From contig JAWKHR010000029.1 of assembly GCA_041394725.1 (NCBI GenBank), positions 1 to 64,000 on the forward strand: a stretch of DNA of 64,000 nt, written 5' to 3'. The DNA is from JAWKHR01 sp041394725. Lineage in GTDB: Bacteria; Acidobacteriota; Vicinamibacteria; Vicinamibacterales; SCN-69-37. Both the position numbers and the translations under genes were made by a program. Below the pieces are notes generated by a model, which worked only from the letters and a program-made list of their open reading frames with translations, searched no databases and was not told where the DNA came from. Shown here one piece after another: positions 1-6,728 of the stretch; the first letter of the stretch is position 1; every line of letters starts with the position of its first letter.

Positions 1-141
1 GTTGATGCGAGCCGGCATGCGTCCGGCCAGCCAGATGAGCGTGCGCCTCTCGATCGGCGCCAGGATGCTGGTGAGCACGCGCGTCGCGTCGCGATAGGGC
101 GCGCCCGCGGAGCGGGCGCCGGCGGTGAGTGGTGTGGCCAT
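1..141 (-). CDS. CDP-alcohol phosphatidyltransferase family protein (N-terminal part only)
   Basis: The first 47 residues of a leftward gene that runs off the left edge. The start ATG (139-141) is preceded by a perfect AGGAGG ribosome site at 148-153. The visible stretch contains LAPIERRTLIWLAGRMP followed by A-R-I-N, which I recognise as the N-terminus of bacterial CDP-alcohol phosphatidyltransferases, ahead of the first membrane helix. Such enzymes transfer a phosphoryl-alcohol headgroup from a CDP-linked donor to make phospholipids in the inner membrane. The catalytic CDP-binding motif (DGxxAR...GxxxDxxxD) lies outside the window, so the substrate cannot be judged. Confidence 0.6.
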   Translation of the reverse strand, partial: MATPLTAGARSAGAPYRDATRVLTSILAPIERRTLIWLAGRMPARIN

Positions 142-190
142 GCAGAACCTCCTGCCCGGTAATGCGCAGGGCGCCGGAAACGCGGCTCAG

Positions 191-228
191 GGGGACGGGT
201 CTCGAACAGGGGAGGGGACGGGTCTCGA
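191..228. repeat. 15-bp direct repeat GGGGACGGGTCTCGA x2
   Basis: Two exact copies of GGGGACGGGTCTCGA lie at 191-205 and 214-228 in the 201-bp gap between the phosphatidyltransferase and the gene at 343. The core GGGGACGGGTCT recurs on the opposite strand at 56965-56976, at the end of lpxB, so it is probably a dispersed intergenic motif rather than a local duplication. No promoter was recognised in this gap. Confidence 0.6.
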
Positions 229-342
229 GGTGTGCATCTCCGGAGTGGATGAGCCGTTCCCGCGGCGTCCCGCGCATTACCCCAGGGGCGTGATCGACGA
301 GCCGGACGAACTCGCCGGGATCTCCCCGGCAGGGAGGCAGGG

Positions 343-1191
343 ATGCGCGTGACGAGAACGTCGATGGCGGCCGTCGTGATGGTGGGGGGGCTCGCCGCGG
401 CCGGGGGGCCGGTGCTCGGACCGGACGGGGCGTCCGCCTGGACCGCCTACGTCGGTCTGGTCGAGCAGCGGGTCGCCCGCGAGGAGCGCGTCGCGGACCC
501 GTTCCTCGACACCGACCGGTCCGCGGACGGGACGGCGCGGCGAGCGGCGCTCCGGTCGGGCGAGGTGCTGGTGGAGGAGGTGCGCGAGCCGGGCGCCGAC
601 GGCGAGGCGTTCGACGTGCCGTCCGCCCTCGTCCATCACTGGCGCGGCGCGGTGTTCGTGCCGGGCGCGACGATCGACGGCATCCTGGCGCGGCTCGCCG
701 ACGCGCCGCCCGGCGAGGGGCAGCCGGACGTGCTGCGCGCGCGCGTGCTCTCGCGCACGCCGGACGGGCTGCGCGTCTACCTGCGGGTGCAGCGCACCAA
801 GTTCGTGACCGTCGTCTACGACACCGAGCACGAGGTGCGGATGGCGAGGCTTGCGCCGGATCGCGCCGCGACGTCGAGCCGGGCCGTCCGGATCGACGAG
901 ATCGCCGACGCCGGCACCGCGACCGAGCGCGTGCTGCCGCCGGGAGAGGACCACGGGTTTCTCTGGCGCTGGAATGCGTACTGGCGCTACCTGCAGGTGC
1001 CGGGCGGCGTGTTCGTCGAGTGCGAATCGGTGAGCCTGAGCCGCGACGTGCCCGCGTTCGTCCGCGCGCTCGCGGGACCGCTGATCCGCCGGACCGCGCG
1101 CGAGTCGATGGATCGCACGCTGGTCACGTTCCGCGACCAGATGCGCCGGGTGGCCGCCCCCACGCCGCGCGCTCGGTGGACGGCTCGATGA
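343..1191 (+). CDS. Secreted protein of unknown function, SRPBCC/START-like
   Basis: 282 residues starting at ATG 343, behind a GGGAGGCAGGG ribosome site. Residues about 5-32 form a Sec signal peptide (MAAVVMVGGLAAAGG core). The mature protein resembles a family common in Acidobacteriota that I know only as hypothetical. It has the order DVPSALVHHWRGAVFVPG, then a KFVTVVYDTEHEVR strand, then RWNAYWRYLQVPGGVFVECES. The alternating beta pattern and the terminal helix suggest a ligand-binding SRPBCC/START-like fold, but no catalytic residues are evident. Its last 68 bp overlap the 3' end of the convergent kinase gene. Function unknown; presumably periplasmic. Confidence 0.75.
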   Translation: MRVTRTSMAAVVMVGGLAAAGGPVLGPDGASAWTAYVGLVEQRVAREERVADPFLDTDRSADGTARRAALRSGEVLVEEVREPGADGEAFDVPSALVHHWRGAVFVPGATIDGILARLADAPPGEGQPDVLRARVLSRTPDGLRVYLRVQRTKFVTVVYDTEHEVRMARLAPDRAATSSRAVRIDEIADAGTATERVLPPGEDHGFLWRWNAYWRYLQVPGGVFVECESVSLSRDVPAFVRALAGPLIRRTARESMDRTLVTFRDQMRRVAAPTPRARWTAR

Positions 1192-2722
1192 CCTGGAAGG
1201 AGACGAGTACGCCCGCGGCCGCCGCGATCAGGAACGCGCCGAGGTCGGTGCGGGCGCCGATCGTCATCGCGCCGGCGCCGGACAGCGCGAGGAGGAAGAC
1301 GAGGTCCGCCGCGCGGACGGGTCCGGCGGACCGGCGGCGGACGCGCGGCCACTCGGCCGGATAGCTGCGCGCGGCGAACCAGCGGTGCAGGCGAAGGGCG
1401 GAGGCCGTCACGGCGCCCGCCAGCCCGAGCACGAGCAGGCCCAGGCTCGCCGCGCCCGGCACCAGCTCCCGCGCCGCCCACAGCGGCGCGATCAGCGCGA
1501 GATAGACCCCGCTGGCCGTCGCCTGATGGAACTGCCACCACCAGCGCGCGTGACCGTGGTCCGGTGTCGGGGCGGGGATCGCGTGCTCGCCGCGACTGGC
1601 GAGCGGCGGATCGACCGCGTCCGACTGTCCCGGCACCAGGCGCCGGGGCGGATTCATCCCGCGCAGGATCGCGTCAATCATGGCGTTCGTCGAGGCGTAG
1701 CGCTCTTCGGGGCGCTTCGCAAGGCACGTCCGGATGACCGGCGCCATCGCGTCGTAGATGCCGCCGTCCACCACGCCCAGCTCGACCGGCGGGACCAGTC
1801 GGGGCGGGTCCGACTCCAGGATGTGTGCCATCGTCGATGCCGGGCCGGCGCCGGCGAACGGGTGGCGACCGGTCAGCATTTCCTGGGTGATGACGCCGAA
1901 GGCGAACTGATCCGCGCGCGCGTCGAGGGCCTCGCCCCGGATCTGCTCGGGCGACATGTAGGCGGGCGTGCCGAGCAGGGCCCCGTCTGCCGTCAGCCGC
2001 GCGCTGCCGGCATCGTCCTCCGACACCGCGAGGCCGAAGTCGAGGAGCTTCACCGTGTCGGAGGGCGTGCGGACGACGTTCTCCGGCTTCAGGTCGCGGT
2101 GGACGATGCCGCGGGCGTGCGCGGCGGCCAGCGCCTGCGCGATGGCGAGTGCGGTCTGCACGGCCCGGTCGGGCGGCAGCGGCCCCTCGTCGAGTTCCTC
2201 GCGCAGCGTGCGACCGGGCACGAACTCGGACGCGATGTAGCTCTGCCCGTCGAGCGTCTCGAACGCGAACACCGTGGCGATGCCGGGATCGCTCAGGCCT
2301 GCGGCCGCCCGCGCTTCACGCCGGAGTCGCTCGCGGCGCACCGGATCCGAGGTGAAGCGGGGCGCGACGGCCTTGAGCGCGACCGGTCGATCCAGGCGCG
2401 TGTCCGTCGCGAGGTACACGACGCCCATGCCGCCGCGGCCCAGGAGCCGCTCGATGCGATAGGGCCCGACCGTGTCGCCGGAGGTGAGCAGCGCTTCCTG
2501 CCCGCTGGCGTCGGCGACGTGCGCGACGGGTCGTTCGATGAACGACGACGCGGATGCGCGCGCGTGGGCGTCGAGCAGCGACTCCACTTCCGCGCGCAGC
2601 GCGGTGTCGGTGCCGCAGGCCCGCGCGAGGAACGCGGCGCGGTCGGTCGCCGGGACGTCGAGCGCGCGGTGGAAGAGGTCGTTCACGCGGTCCCACGGGC
2701 GCTCGCCGCCGACCGCGCTCAC
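1124..2722 (-). CDS. Membrane-anchored serine/threonine protein kinase
   Basis: 532 residues from a GTG start at 2722 that overlaps the stop of the upstream sigma-factor gene (GTGA). The Hanks-type kinase domain spans about residues 85-355: glycine loop LGRGGMG (94-100), catalytic Lys in VALKAV (about 117), HRDLKPEN (208-215), DFG (228-230) and the GTPAYMSPEQ activation segment (about 251-260). Before it is an N-terminal helical region (1-80) seen in acidobacterial kinases encoded with ECF sigma factors. After about residue 400, roughly four hydrophobic segments anchor it in the inner membrane, and there is no obvious extracellular sensor domain. The likely partner is the adjacent sigma factor. 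The 3' end overlaps the convergent gene by 68 bp. Confidence 0.93.
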   Translation of the reverse strand: MSAVGGERPWDRVNDLFHRALDVPATDRAAFLARACGTDTALRAEVESLLDAHARASASSFIERPVAHVADASGQEALLTSGDTVGPYRIERLLGRGGMGVVYLATDTRLDRPVALKAVAPRFTSDPVRRERLRREARAAAGLSDPGIATVFAFETLDGQSYIASEFVPGRTLREELDEGPLPPDRAVQTALAIAQALAAAHARGIVHRDLKPENVVRTPSDTVKLLDFGLAVSEDDAGSARLTADGALLGTPAYMSPEQIRGEALDARADQFAFGVITQEMLTGRHPFAGAGPASTMAHILESDPPRLVPPVELGVVDGGIYDAMAPVIRTCLAKRPEERYASTNAMIDAILRGMNPPRRLVPGQSDAVDPPLASRGEHAIPAPTPDHGHARWWWQFHQATASGVYLALIAPLWAARELVPGAASLGLLVLGLAGAVTASALRLHRWFAARSYPAEWPRVRRRSAGPVRAADLVFLLALSGAGAMTIGARTDLGAFLIAAAAGVLVSFQVIEPSTERAAWGRPPGASGRGT

Positions 2723-3252
2723 CGGGGGGATCCTTCCAGCTCGCGCAGCAGCCAGGCCTTCGCGATCGTCCAGTGGCGCTTGATCGTCGCGGCCGACAGG
2801 TCGAGCGCCTCGGCCGTCTCCTCGACCGACAATCCCCCGAAGTACCGCAGCTCGACGATGCGCGCCTGCGTGGCGTCGAGGGCCGCGAGCCGGGTGAGCG
2901 CCTGGTCGATCGCCAGGACGTCGGGTGAGGTGGAGGAGGCTGGCAGGAGTGACTCGTCGAGCGTGACCTGGACCTGTGCGCCGCCGCGCTTGGCCGCGGT
3001 GCGCGCGCGGGCGCGTTCGACCAGCAGCCGGCGCATGGCGATGGCCGCGAGCGCGACGAAGTGCCGCCGGTCGTTCACCTTCGGCGCGCGGCCGCGCGCC
3101 ATCCGCAGGAACGCCTCGTGGACCAGCTCGGTCGCCTGCACGCTGTTCGCGCGCTCACGGCGGACGTAGCCGTCGGCCAGGCGCCGCAGTTCCGCGTAGA
3201 CGTCCTCGACGAGCCCGCCGACGTCGGCCGGGCCGTCCTGCCGGTCGGTCAT
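2719..3252 (-). CDS. ECF RNA polymerase sigma factor, acidobacterial kinase-linked type
   Basis: 177 residues from ATG 3252. The reading frame stays open further upstream, but that extension is the antisense of the protease gene. Region 2 runs about residues 14-90 (VYAELRRLADGYVRRE, then VHEAFLRMA). Region 4 is at about 118-172 (LAALDATQARIVELRYFGGL, then LDLSAATIKRHWTIAKAWL). It fits the ECF family described in Acidobacteria and Planctomycetes (TIGR02999-like). The acidic DAED-type motif of region 2.2 reads QATE here (residues 39-42). Start and stop overlap the neighbours by 4 bp each, so protease, sigma factor and kinase are translationally coupled. There is no anti-sigma gene nearby, so control by the kinase is plausible. 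Confidence 0.93.
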   Translation of the reverse strand: MTDRQDGPADVGGLVEDVYAELRRLADGYVRRERANSVQATELVHEAFLRMARGRAPKVNDRRHFVALAAIAMRRLLVERARARTAAKRGGAQVQVTLDESLLPASSTSPDVLAIDQALTRLAALDATQARIVELRYFGGLSVEETAEALDLSAATIKRHWTIAKAWLLRELEGSPR

Positions 3253-4202
3253 GGCCGGCGGCCGGCCTCGTAGCGACGGGCCAGATCGGTGATGACCGAG
3301 GCCTTCCACACGTAGCCGAGCTGGAGCGAGGTCTCCACCGTCTGCGGCGCGGGTGCCGGTCCGCCGTTGGCCGACGCGGCCGCCGGTGCCGGGCGCTGCT
3401 CGCGCACGACCGGCGTCGCCGAGAAGATGCCGAGCAGCTTCAGCACCCGGCCCGATCGCATCACGCCGTCGGTGGACTCGTAGATGCCGTTGGCCACCGC
3501 GAGCACGGGCGCGCCGGACATGCCCGGGAACGCCGAGACGTCCACGAGGAAGACGGGCTGGCCCTCGAAGTCCACGTCGGGCTCGCTCGCGATGTGGCCC
3601 GTCTTCCACACCGGCAGGAAGTGCGTCGTGTCGTAGAAGCCGTAGGGGTAGCCGAGCAGCGTCGCGCCCGACGTCGGCCGGATGCGGATGTCGCCGCGCG
3701 TGTGCGCCTCGGTGAAGACGAACAGCCGCAGGTGCTCGTACGCGGCGCGGGGGAGCGGCACCAGGACGACGTCGGCGCCGGGGTACCGGTCGCTCGCGAT
3801 CCAGAGCGGCGTGCCCTGCGCGTCGTAGAGCGCGAACTCCACGGCCTGCACGTCCTCGGGCCGTTCAGGTTCACGGTGCAGGATGATGCGGATCCGATCG
3901 CGCGCGGTCGGCGCGCCGAGCACCGGCTGGCCCGTCACCACGTGGCGGTTGGTCACGAGGAAGACGGTCGCGATCTCGTCGTCGGGCGTCGTGCTCGCGA
4001 AGAGGAAGCCCGTGCCCTGCGAGAGGGCCTGCGAGTCCCGCAGCAGCCACACCGGCGTGGTCATGAGGGAGCGCGGATCGACCTCGGCCGTGGAGTCGGC
4101 GGGATCCTGCGCGCGGACCCCGTCGCGCGCCAGCGCCGGAGGCATGGCCGGGAGGGTCAGGGCGAGGAGCAGGGCCAGCGTGACGGGCAGGCGACCGCGC
4201 AT
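3249..4202 (-). CDS. Secreted trypsin-like serine protease
   Basis: 317 residues from ATG 4202, with a Sec signal peptide (about residues 1-26, ending near PALA-RD). The trypsin-fold triad is recognisable: His87 in TNRHVVTG, Asp144 in PGADVVLVPL and Ser229 in FPGMSGAPVL. It is a chymotrypsin-fold (DegP/trypsin_2-like) protease without a PDZ domain, and the C-terminus is Pro/Ala-rich around residues 265-290. It probably acts in the periplasm or outside the cell. It is the first gene of the protease-sigma-kinase operon, and its TGA overlaps the sigma-factor ATG. A TATCCT box lies 8 bp upstream of the start. The physiological substrate is unknown. Confidence 0.87.
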   Translation of the reverse strand: MRGRLPVTLALLLALTLPAMPPALARDGVRAQDPADSTAEVDPRSLMTTPVWLLRDSQALSQGTGFLFASTTPDDEIATVFLVTNRHVVTGQPVLGAPTARDRIRIILHREPERPEDVQAVEFALYDAQGTPLWIASDRYPGADVVLVPLPRAAYEHLRLFVFTEAHTRGDIRIRPTSGATLLGYPYGFYDTTHFLPVWKTGHIASEPDVDFEGQPVFLVDVSAFPGMSGAPVLAVANGIYESTDGVMRSGRVLKLLGIFSATPVVREQRPAPAAASANGGPAPAPQTVETSLQLGYVWKASVITDLARRYEAGRRP

Positions 4203-4210
4203 GTCGAATG

Positions 4211-4216
4211 AGGATA
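4211..4216 (-). promoter_or_regulatory. Putative -10 box of the protease-ECF-kinase operon
   Basis: TATCCT on the minus strand, 8 bp before the ATG at 4202. The expected transcription start is about 2 nt upstream of the start codon, giving an almost leaderless mRNA. No convincing -35 box was seen, and no Shine-Dalgarno fits in the gap. Confidence 0.45.
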
Positions 4217-4225
4217 GCAGGCGGC

Positions 4226-5194
4226 CTATCGCGCGTCCGCCTGGACGAGCCGGCGCCGGAAGACGCCCGGTGGCACCCCGTTCCAGCGCTTGAAGGCCTT
4301 GTTGAAGGCGGCCTCCGCCTCGTAGCCGACGCGCTGCGCGATCTCGCCGATCGGCGCCGAGCCGGCGCGCAGCATGCGAGCGGCCTGGCCCATCCGCCAG
4401 CGGGTGATGTAGGTGAGCGGCGGCTCGCCGACGAGATCCGCGAACCGCGCCGCGAAGGCCGATCGCGACAGGCCGATGCGCTGGGCCAGCGACTCGACGG
4501 TCCACGGTGCCTCGGGCGTCTCGTGGATGAGCGAGAGCGCCGCGCCGACCTGCGGGTCCATGAGCGCGCGCAGCCAGCCGCCCGCGTCGGACCCGGCCTC
4601 GGCGAGGTGGGCGCGGATGGCCTGCACGAACAGGATGTCGGCGAGGCGCGAGACGACCGTCTCCGCCCCCGGCAGCCCCGAGGCCATCTCGGACGCGACG
4701 AACTGCATGGTGGCTTCGAGCCAGCGCACGGTCGTGCCCTGGTCGCCGCGGACGTGGATGAGCGGGGGCAGGGAGAGCAGCAGGGGATCGTAGGCGCCGG
4801 TCTCGACCTCGAAGCAGCCCCACACGAGGGTCGTCGTCGCGCCGTCGTCACCGCCGTAGCGGAAGATGCCTCCGGGCTGGCACTTCTGCTTGCGCGGGCA
4901 GGACGTCAGGACCTCGACGACGGGCCGGACCGGCGTGGCCGGGCTGTCGAGGATGGCGTGACCCTGGCCGCGGGGCAGGACGACGAAGTCGCCGCCGTCG
5001 ATCTGGACCGTCCGGGGGGAGGCCGCCGGGCCGCCGGCTTGGTCGAGCGACAGCCAGCAGGTGCCGCGGGTCACGAGATAGAACGTGGGGTGGCCGCCGG
5101 GAATCCCGAGCCCCCAGGGCGCGGTGCACTCCAGGCGTCCGCTCACCACGCTGCGCACGCGGATTGCCTGCAGCACGTCGGTCAGCACGTCCAT
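4226..5194 (-). CDS. AraC-family transcriptional regulator with cupin sensor domain
   Basis: 322 residues from ATG 5194. The N-terminal half (about 5-190) is the cupin-like effector domain of the AraC-binding type that starts MDVLTDVLQAIRVRS and carries a C-x5-C pair (SCPRKQKC). The C-terminal 105 residues contain two helix-turn-helix units: PWTVESLAQRIGLSRSAFAARF and PIGEIAQRVGYEAEAAFNKAFK. Regulators of this type often repress or activate an adjacent operon. Here the gene is divergent from the RND efflux operon, so that operon is the likely target. The inducer is not deducible. Confidence 0.92.
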   Translation of the reverse strand: MDVLTDVLQAIRVRSVVSGRLECTAPWGLGIPGGHPTFYLVTRGTCWLSLDQAGGPAASPRTVQIDGGDFVVLPRGQGHAILDSPATPVRPVVEVLTSCPRKQKCQPGGIFRYGGDDGATTTLVWGCFEVETGAYDPLLLSLPPLIHVRGDQGTTVRWLEATMQFVASEMASGLPGAETVVSRLADILFVQAIRAHLAEAGSDAGGWLRALMDPQVGAALSLIHETPEAPWTVESLAQRIGLSRSAFAARFADLVGEPPLTYITRWRMGQAARMLRAGSAPIGEIAQRVGYEAEAAFNKAFKRWNGVPPGVFRRRLVQADAR

Positions 5195-5453
5195 GGCCCA
5201 GGATTATCGCACCATCGTGTCCCCGTCGTCTTACGACACCGGGAGTCTTTAGACGATTGGGCAAGAAATCAGGCGGTTTGGTCATCGACACGCCAGGGGG
5301 GGCGTTGTAGTGTGGCAGGGAACCGGCTGGGGGCGGCGGGCCGGTGGCAAAACTTCCACCGTCAGGTATCGTAATAGGTTGTCGTTTGTGGCGACGCGCG
5401 CCCGTCGGGCGTCGCCGATCCGTCGTTCCCCTCTCAGTTTCCTGGACTCCCTC
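5195..5453. promoter_or_regulatory. Divergent control region between araC-type gene and RND operon
   Basis: A 259-bp gap. On the minus strand, GATAAT (5203-5208), preceded by TGC as an extended -10, lies 8 bp before the regulator start and implies a leader of only about 2 nt. On the plus strand, TATCGT at 5367-5372 is a possible -10 for the efflux operon. A perfect 8-bp inverted repeat GGCGACGC/GCGTCGCC (5390-5397 and 5409-5416) could form a hairpin in the efflux leader. A smaller inverted repeat, GTCGTCTTACGAC, sits near 5227. AraC sites are expected here, but I cannot identify them by eye. Confidence 0.4.
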
Positions 5454-6728
5454 ATGATGCTTCCGGACCCTGTCCTGTATCCCACTCTGGCCCGCGCGCG
5501 GACGTGGCGCCAGCTGGCCGGCGCGAGTCTCGTGCTGGCGTTGACGGCCGCCTGTGGCGGCGGCGCGCCCGAGGGGGCCGCGGGAGGACCACCGGGAGGC
5601 GGCGGATTCGCCGTCCCGGTCGAAATGGTGACGCTCGAACCGACGCCGGTCGAGCGGGCGACCGAGTTCGTCGGGGTCGTCAAGTCGCGCCGCTCGACGA
5701 CGATCCAGCCGCAGGTCGAGGGATACCTGCGGGGCATCCTCGTCAAGTCGGGCGACCGCGTGACGGCCGGCACGCCGCTCTTCGACATCGACTCGACGCC
5801 GCAGCAGGCGGCCGTCGCGACGCTCGAGTCGCAGCGCGCGGCGCGGCAGGCCGACGCGACGTTCGCGCGGCAGCAGGCCGAGCGCGCCAAGACGCTGCTC
5901 GACGTCGGCGCGATGAGCCAGCAGGAATACGAGCAGGCCGTCGCCCAGCAGGCCGCCGCCGAGGCCCAGCTCAAGGCCGTCGAGGAGCAGATCCGGCAGC
6001 AGCAGGCCGAACTGGCCTACTACCGCGTCGTCTCGCCCGTGGCGGGCGTCGTCGGCGACGTCCCGGTTCGGGTCGGCGACCGCGTGACGCGGACGACGGA
6101 CCTCACGACGGTCGACGACAACGCGGGCCTCGAGGTGTACGTGAACGTCCCCGTGCAGCAGGCGCCGGAGCTGCGGATCGGCCTGCCGATCAACATCATC
6201 AGCGAAGCGGGCGCGGTCATCGCCACCGAGCGCATCACCTACGTCGCCGCCTCGGTCGATGACTCGACGCAGACCGTGCTGGTCAAGGCGCCGCTGGCGC
6301 AGCGTGGCGGGCAATTCCGGTCGGACCAGTTCGTCCGCGCGCGCATCGTCTGGAGCACGGAGCCCTCGCTGACCGTGCCGGTCGTGAGCGTCGTGCGGGT
6401 CAGCGGCCGGCAGTTCGTCTACGTGGCCGAGTCGGCCAACGGCGGCCTGGTCGCGCGGCAGCGCCCGGTGCAGCTCGCGTCGGCGATCGGCGACGTCTAC
6501 CCGGTGATCTCCGGCGTGACCGCCGGTGATCGGCTGATCACGTCGGGCATCCAGAAGATCGGCGACGGCGCGCCGGTGCAGACCATGCCGCCGCCGGGCG
6601 CGGGCCGCGGCGGCGGTGACGCCGGTCGCGGCGGGGCGCCGGGCGAGGGTGGCGCCGCGGGTACCGGTCGCGGTGGTGACGCCGGTCGCGGCGACGGCGC
6701 GGGCTCGGGCCGGGGAGGCCGTCCGTGA
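5454..6728 (+). CDS. RND efflux periplasmic adaptor subunit (lipoprotein)
   Basis: 424 residues from ATG 5454 (5457 also possible). The lipobox LTAAC places the lipidated cysteine at about residue 34. Then follow the beta-barrel/lipoyl halves (VEGYLRGILVKSGDRVTAGTPLF), a long alpha-hairpin (about 125-210, rich in Gln/Ala heptads), the second lipoyl half and the membrane-proximal domain ending DGAPVQT. This is the AcrA/MexA type that bridges the pump to the outer-membrane channel. The last ~40 residues are an unusual Gly-Arg-Asp-rich tail (GRGGDAGRGG units) encoded by internally repetitive DNA. The stop overlaps the pump start (GTGA). Confidence 0.93.
   Translation: MMLPDPVLYPTLARARTWRQLAGASLVLALTAACGGGAPEGAAGGPPGGGGFAVPVEMVTLEPTPVERATEFVGVVKSRRSTTIQPQVEGYLRGILVKSGDRVTAGTPLFDIDSTPQQAAVATLESQRAARQADATFARQQAERAKTLLDVGAMSQQEYEQAVAQQAAAEAQLKAVEEQIRQQQAELAYYRVVSPVAGVVGDVPVRVGDRVTRTTDLTTVDDNAGLEVYVNVPVQQAPELRIGLPINIISEAGAVIATERITYVAASVDDSTQTVLVKAPLAQRGGQFRSDQFVRARIVWSTEPSLTVPVVSVVRVSGRQFVYVAESANGGLVARQRPVQLASAIGDVYPVISGVTAGDRLITSGIQKIGDGAPVQTMPPPGAGRGGGDAGRGGAPGEGGAAGTGRGGDAGRGDGAGSGRGGRP

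Noticed and set aside
3253..3609. An N-terminal extension of the ECF sigma factor
   Set aside because: The frame stays open upstream, but those codons are antisense-like, Arg/Gly-rich and inside the protease gene. ATG 3252 overlapping the protease stop gives the normal ECF length.
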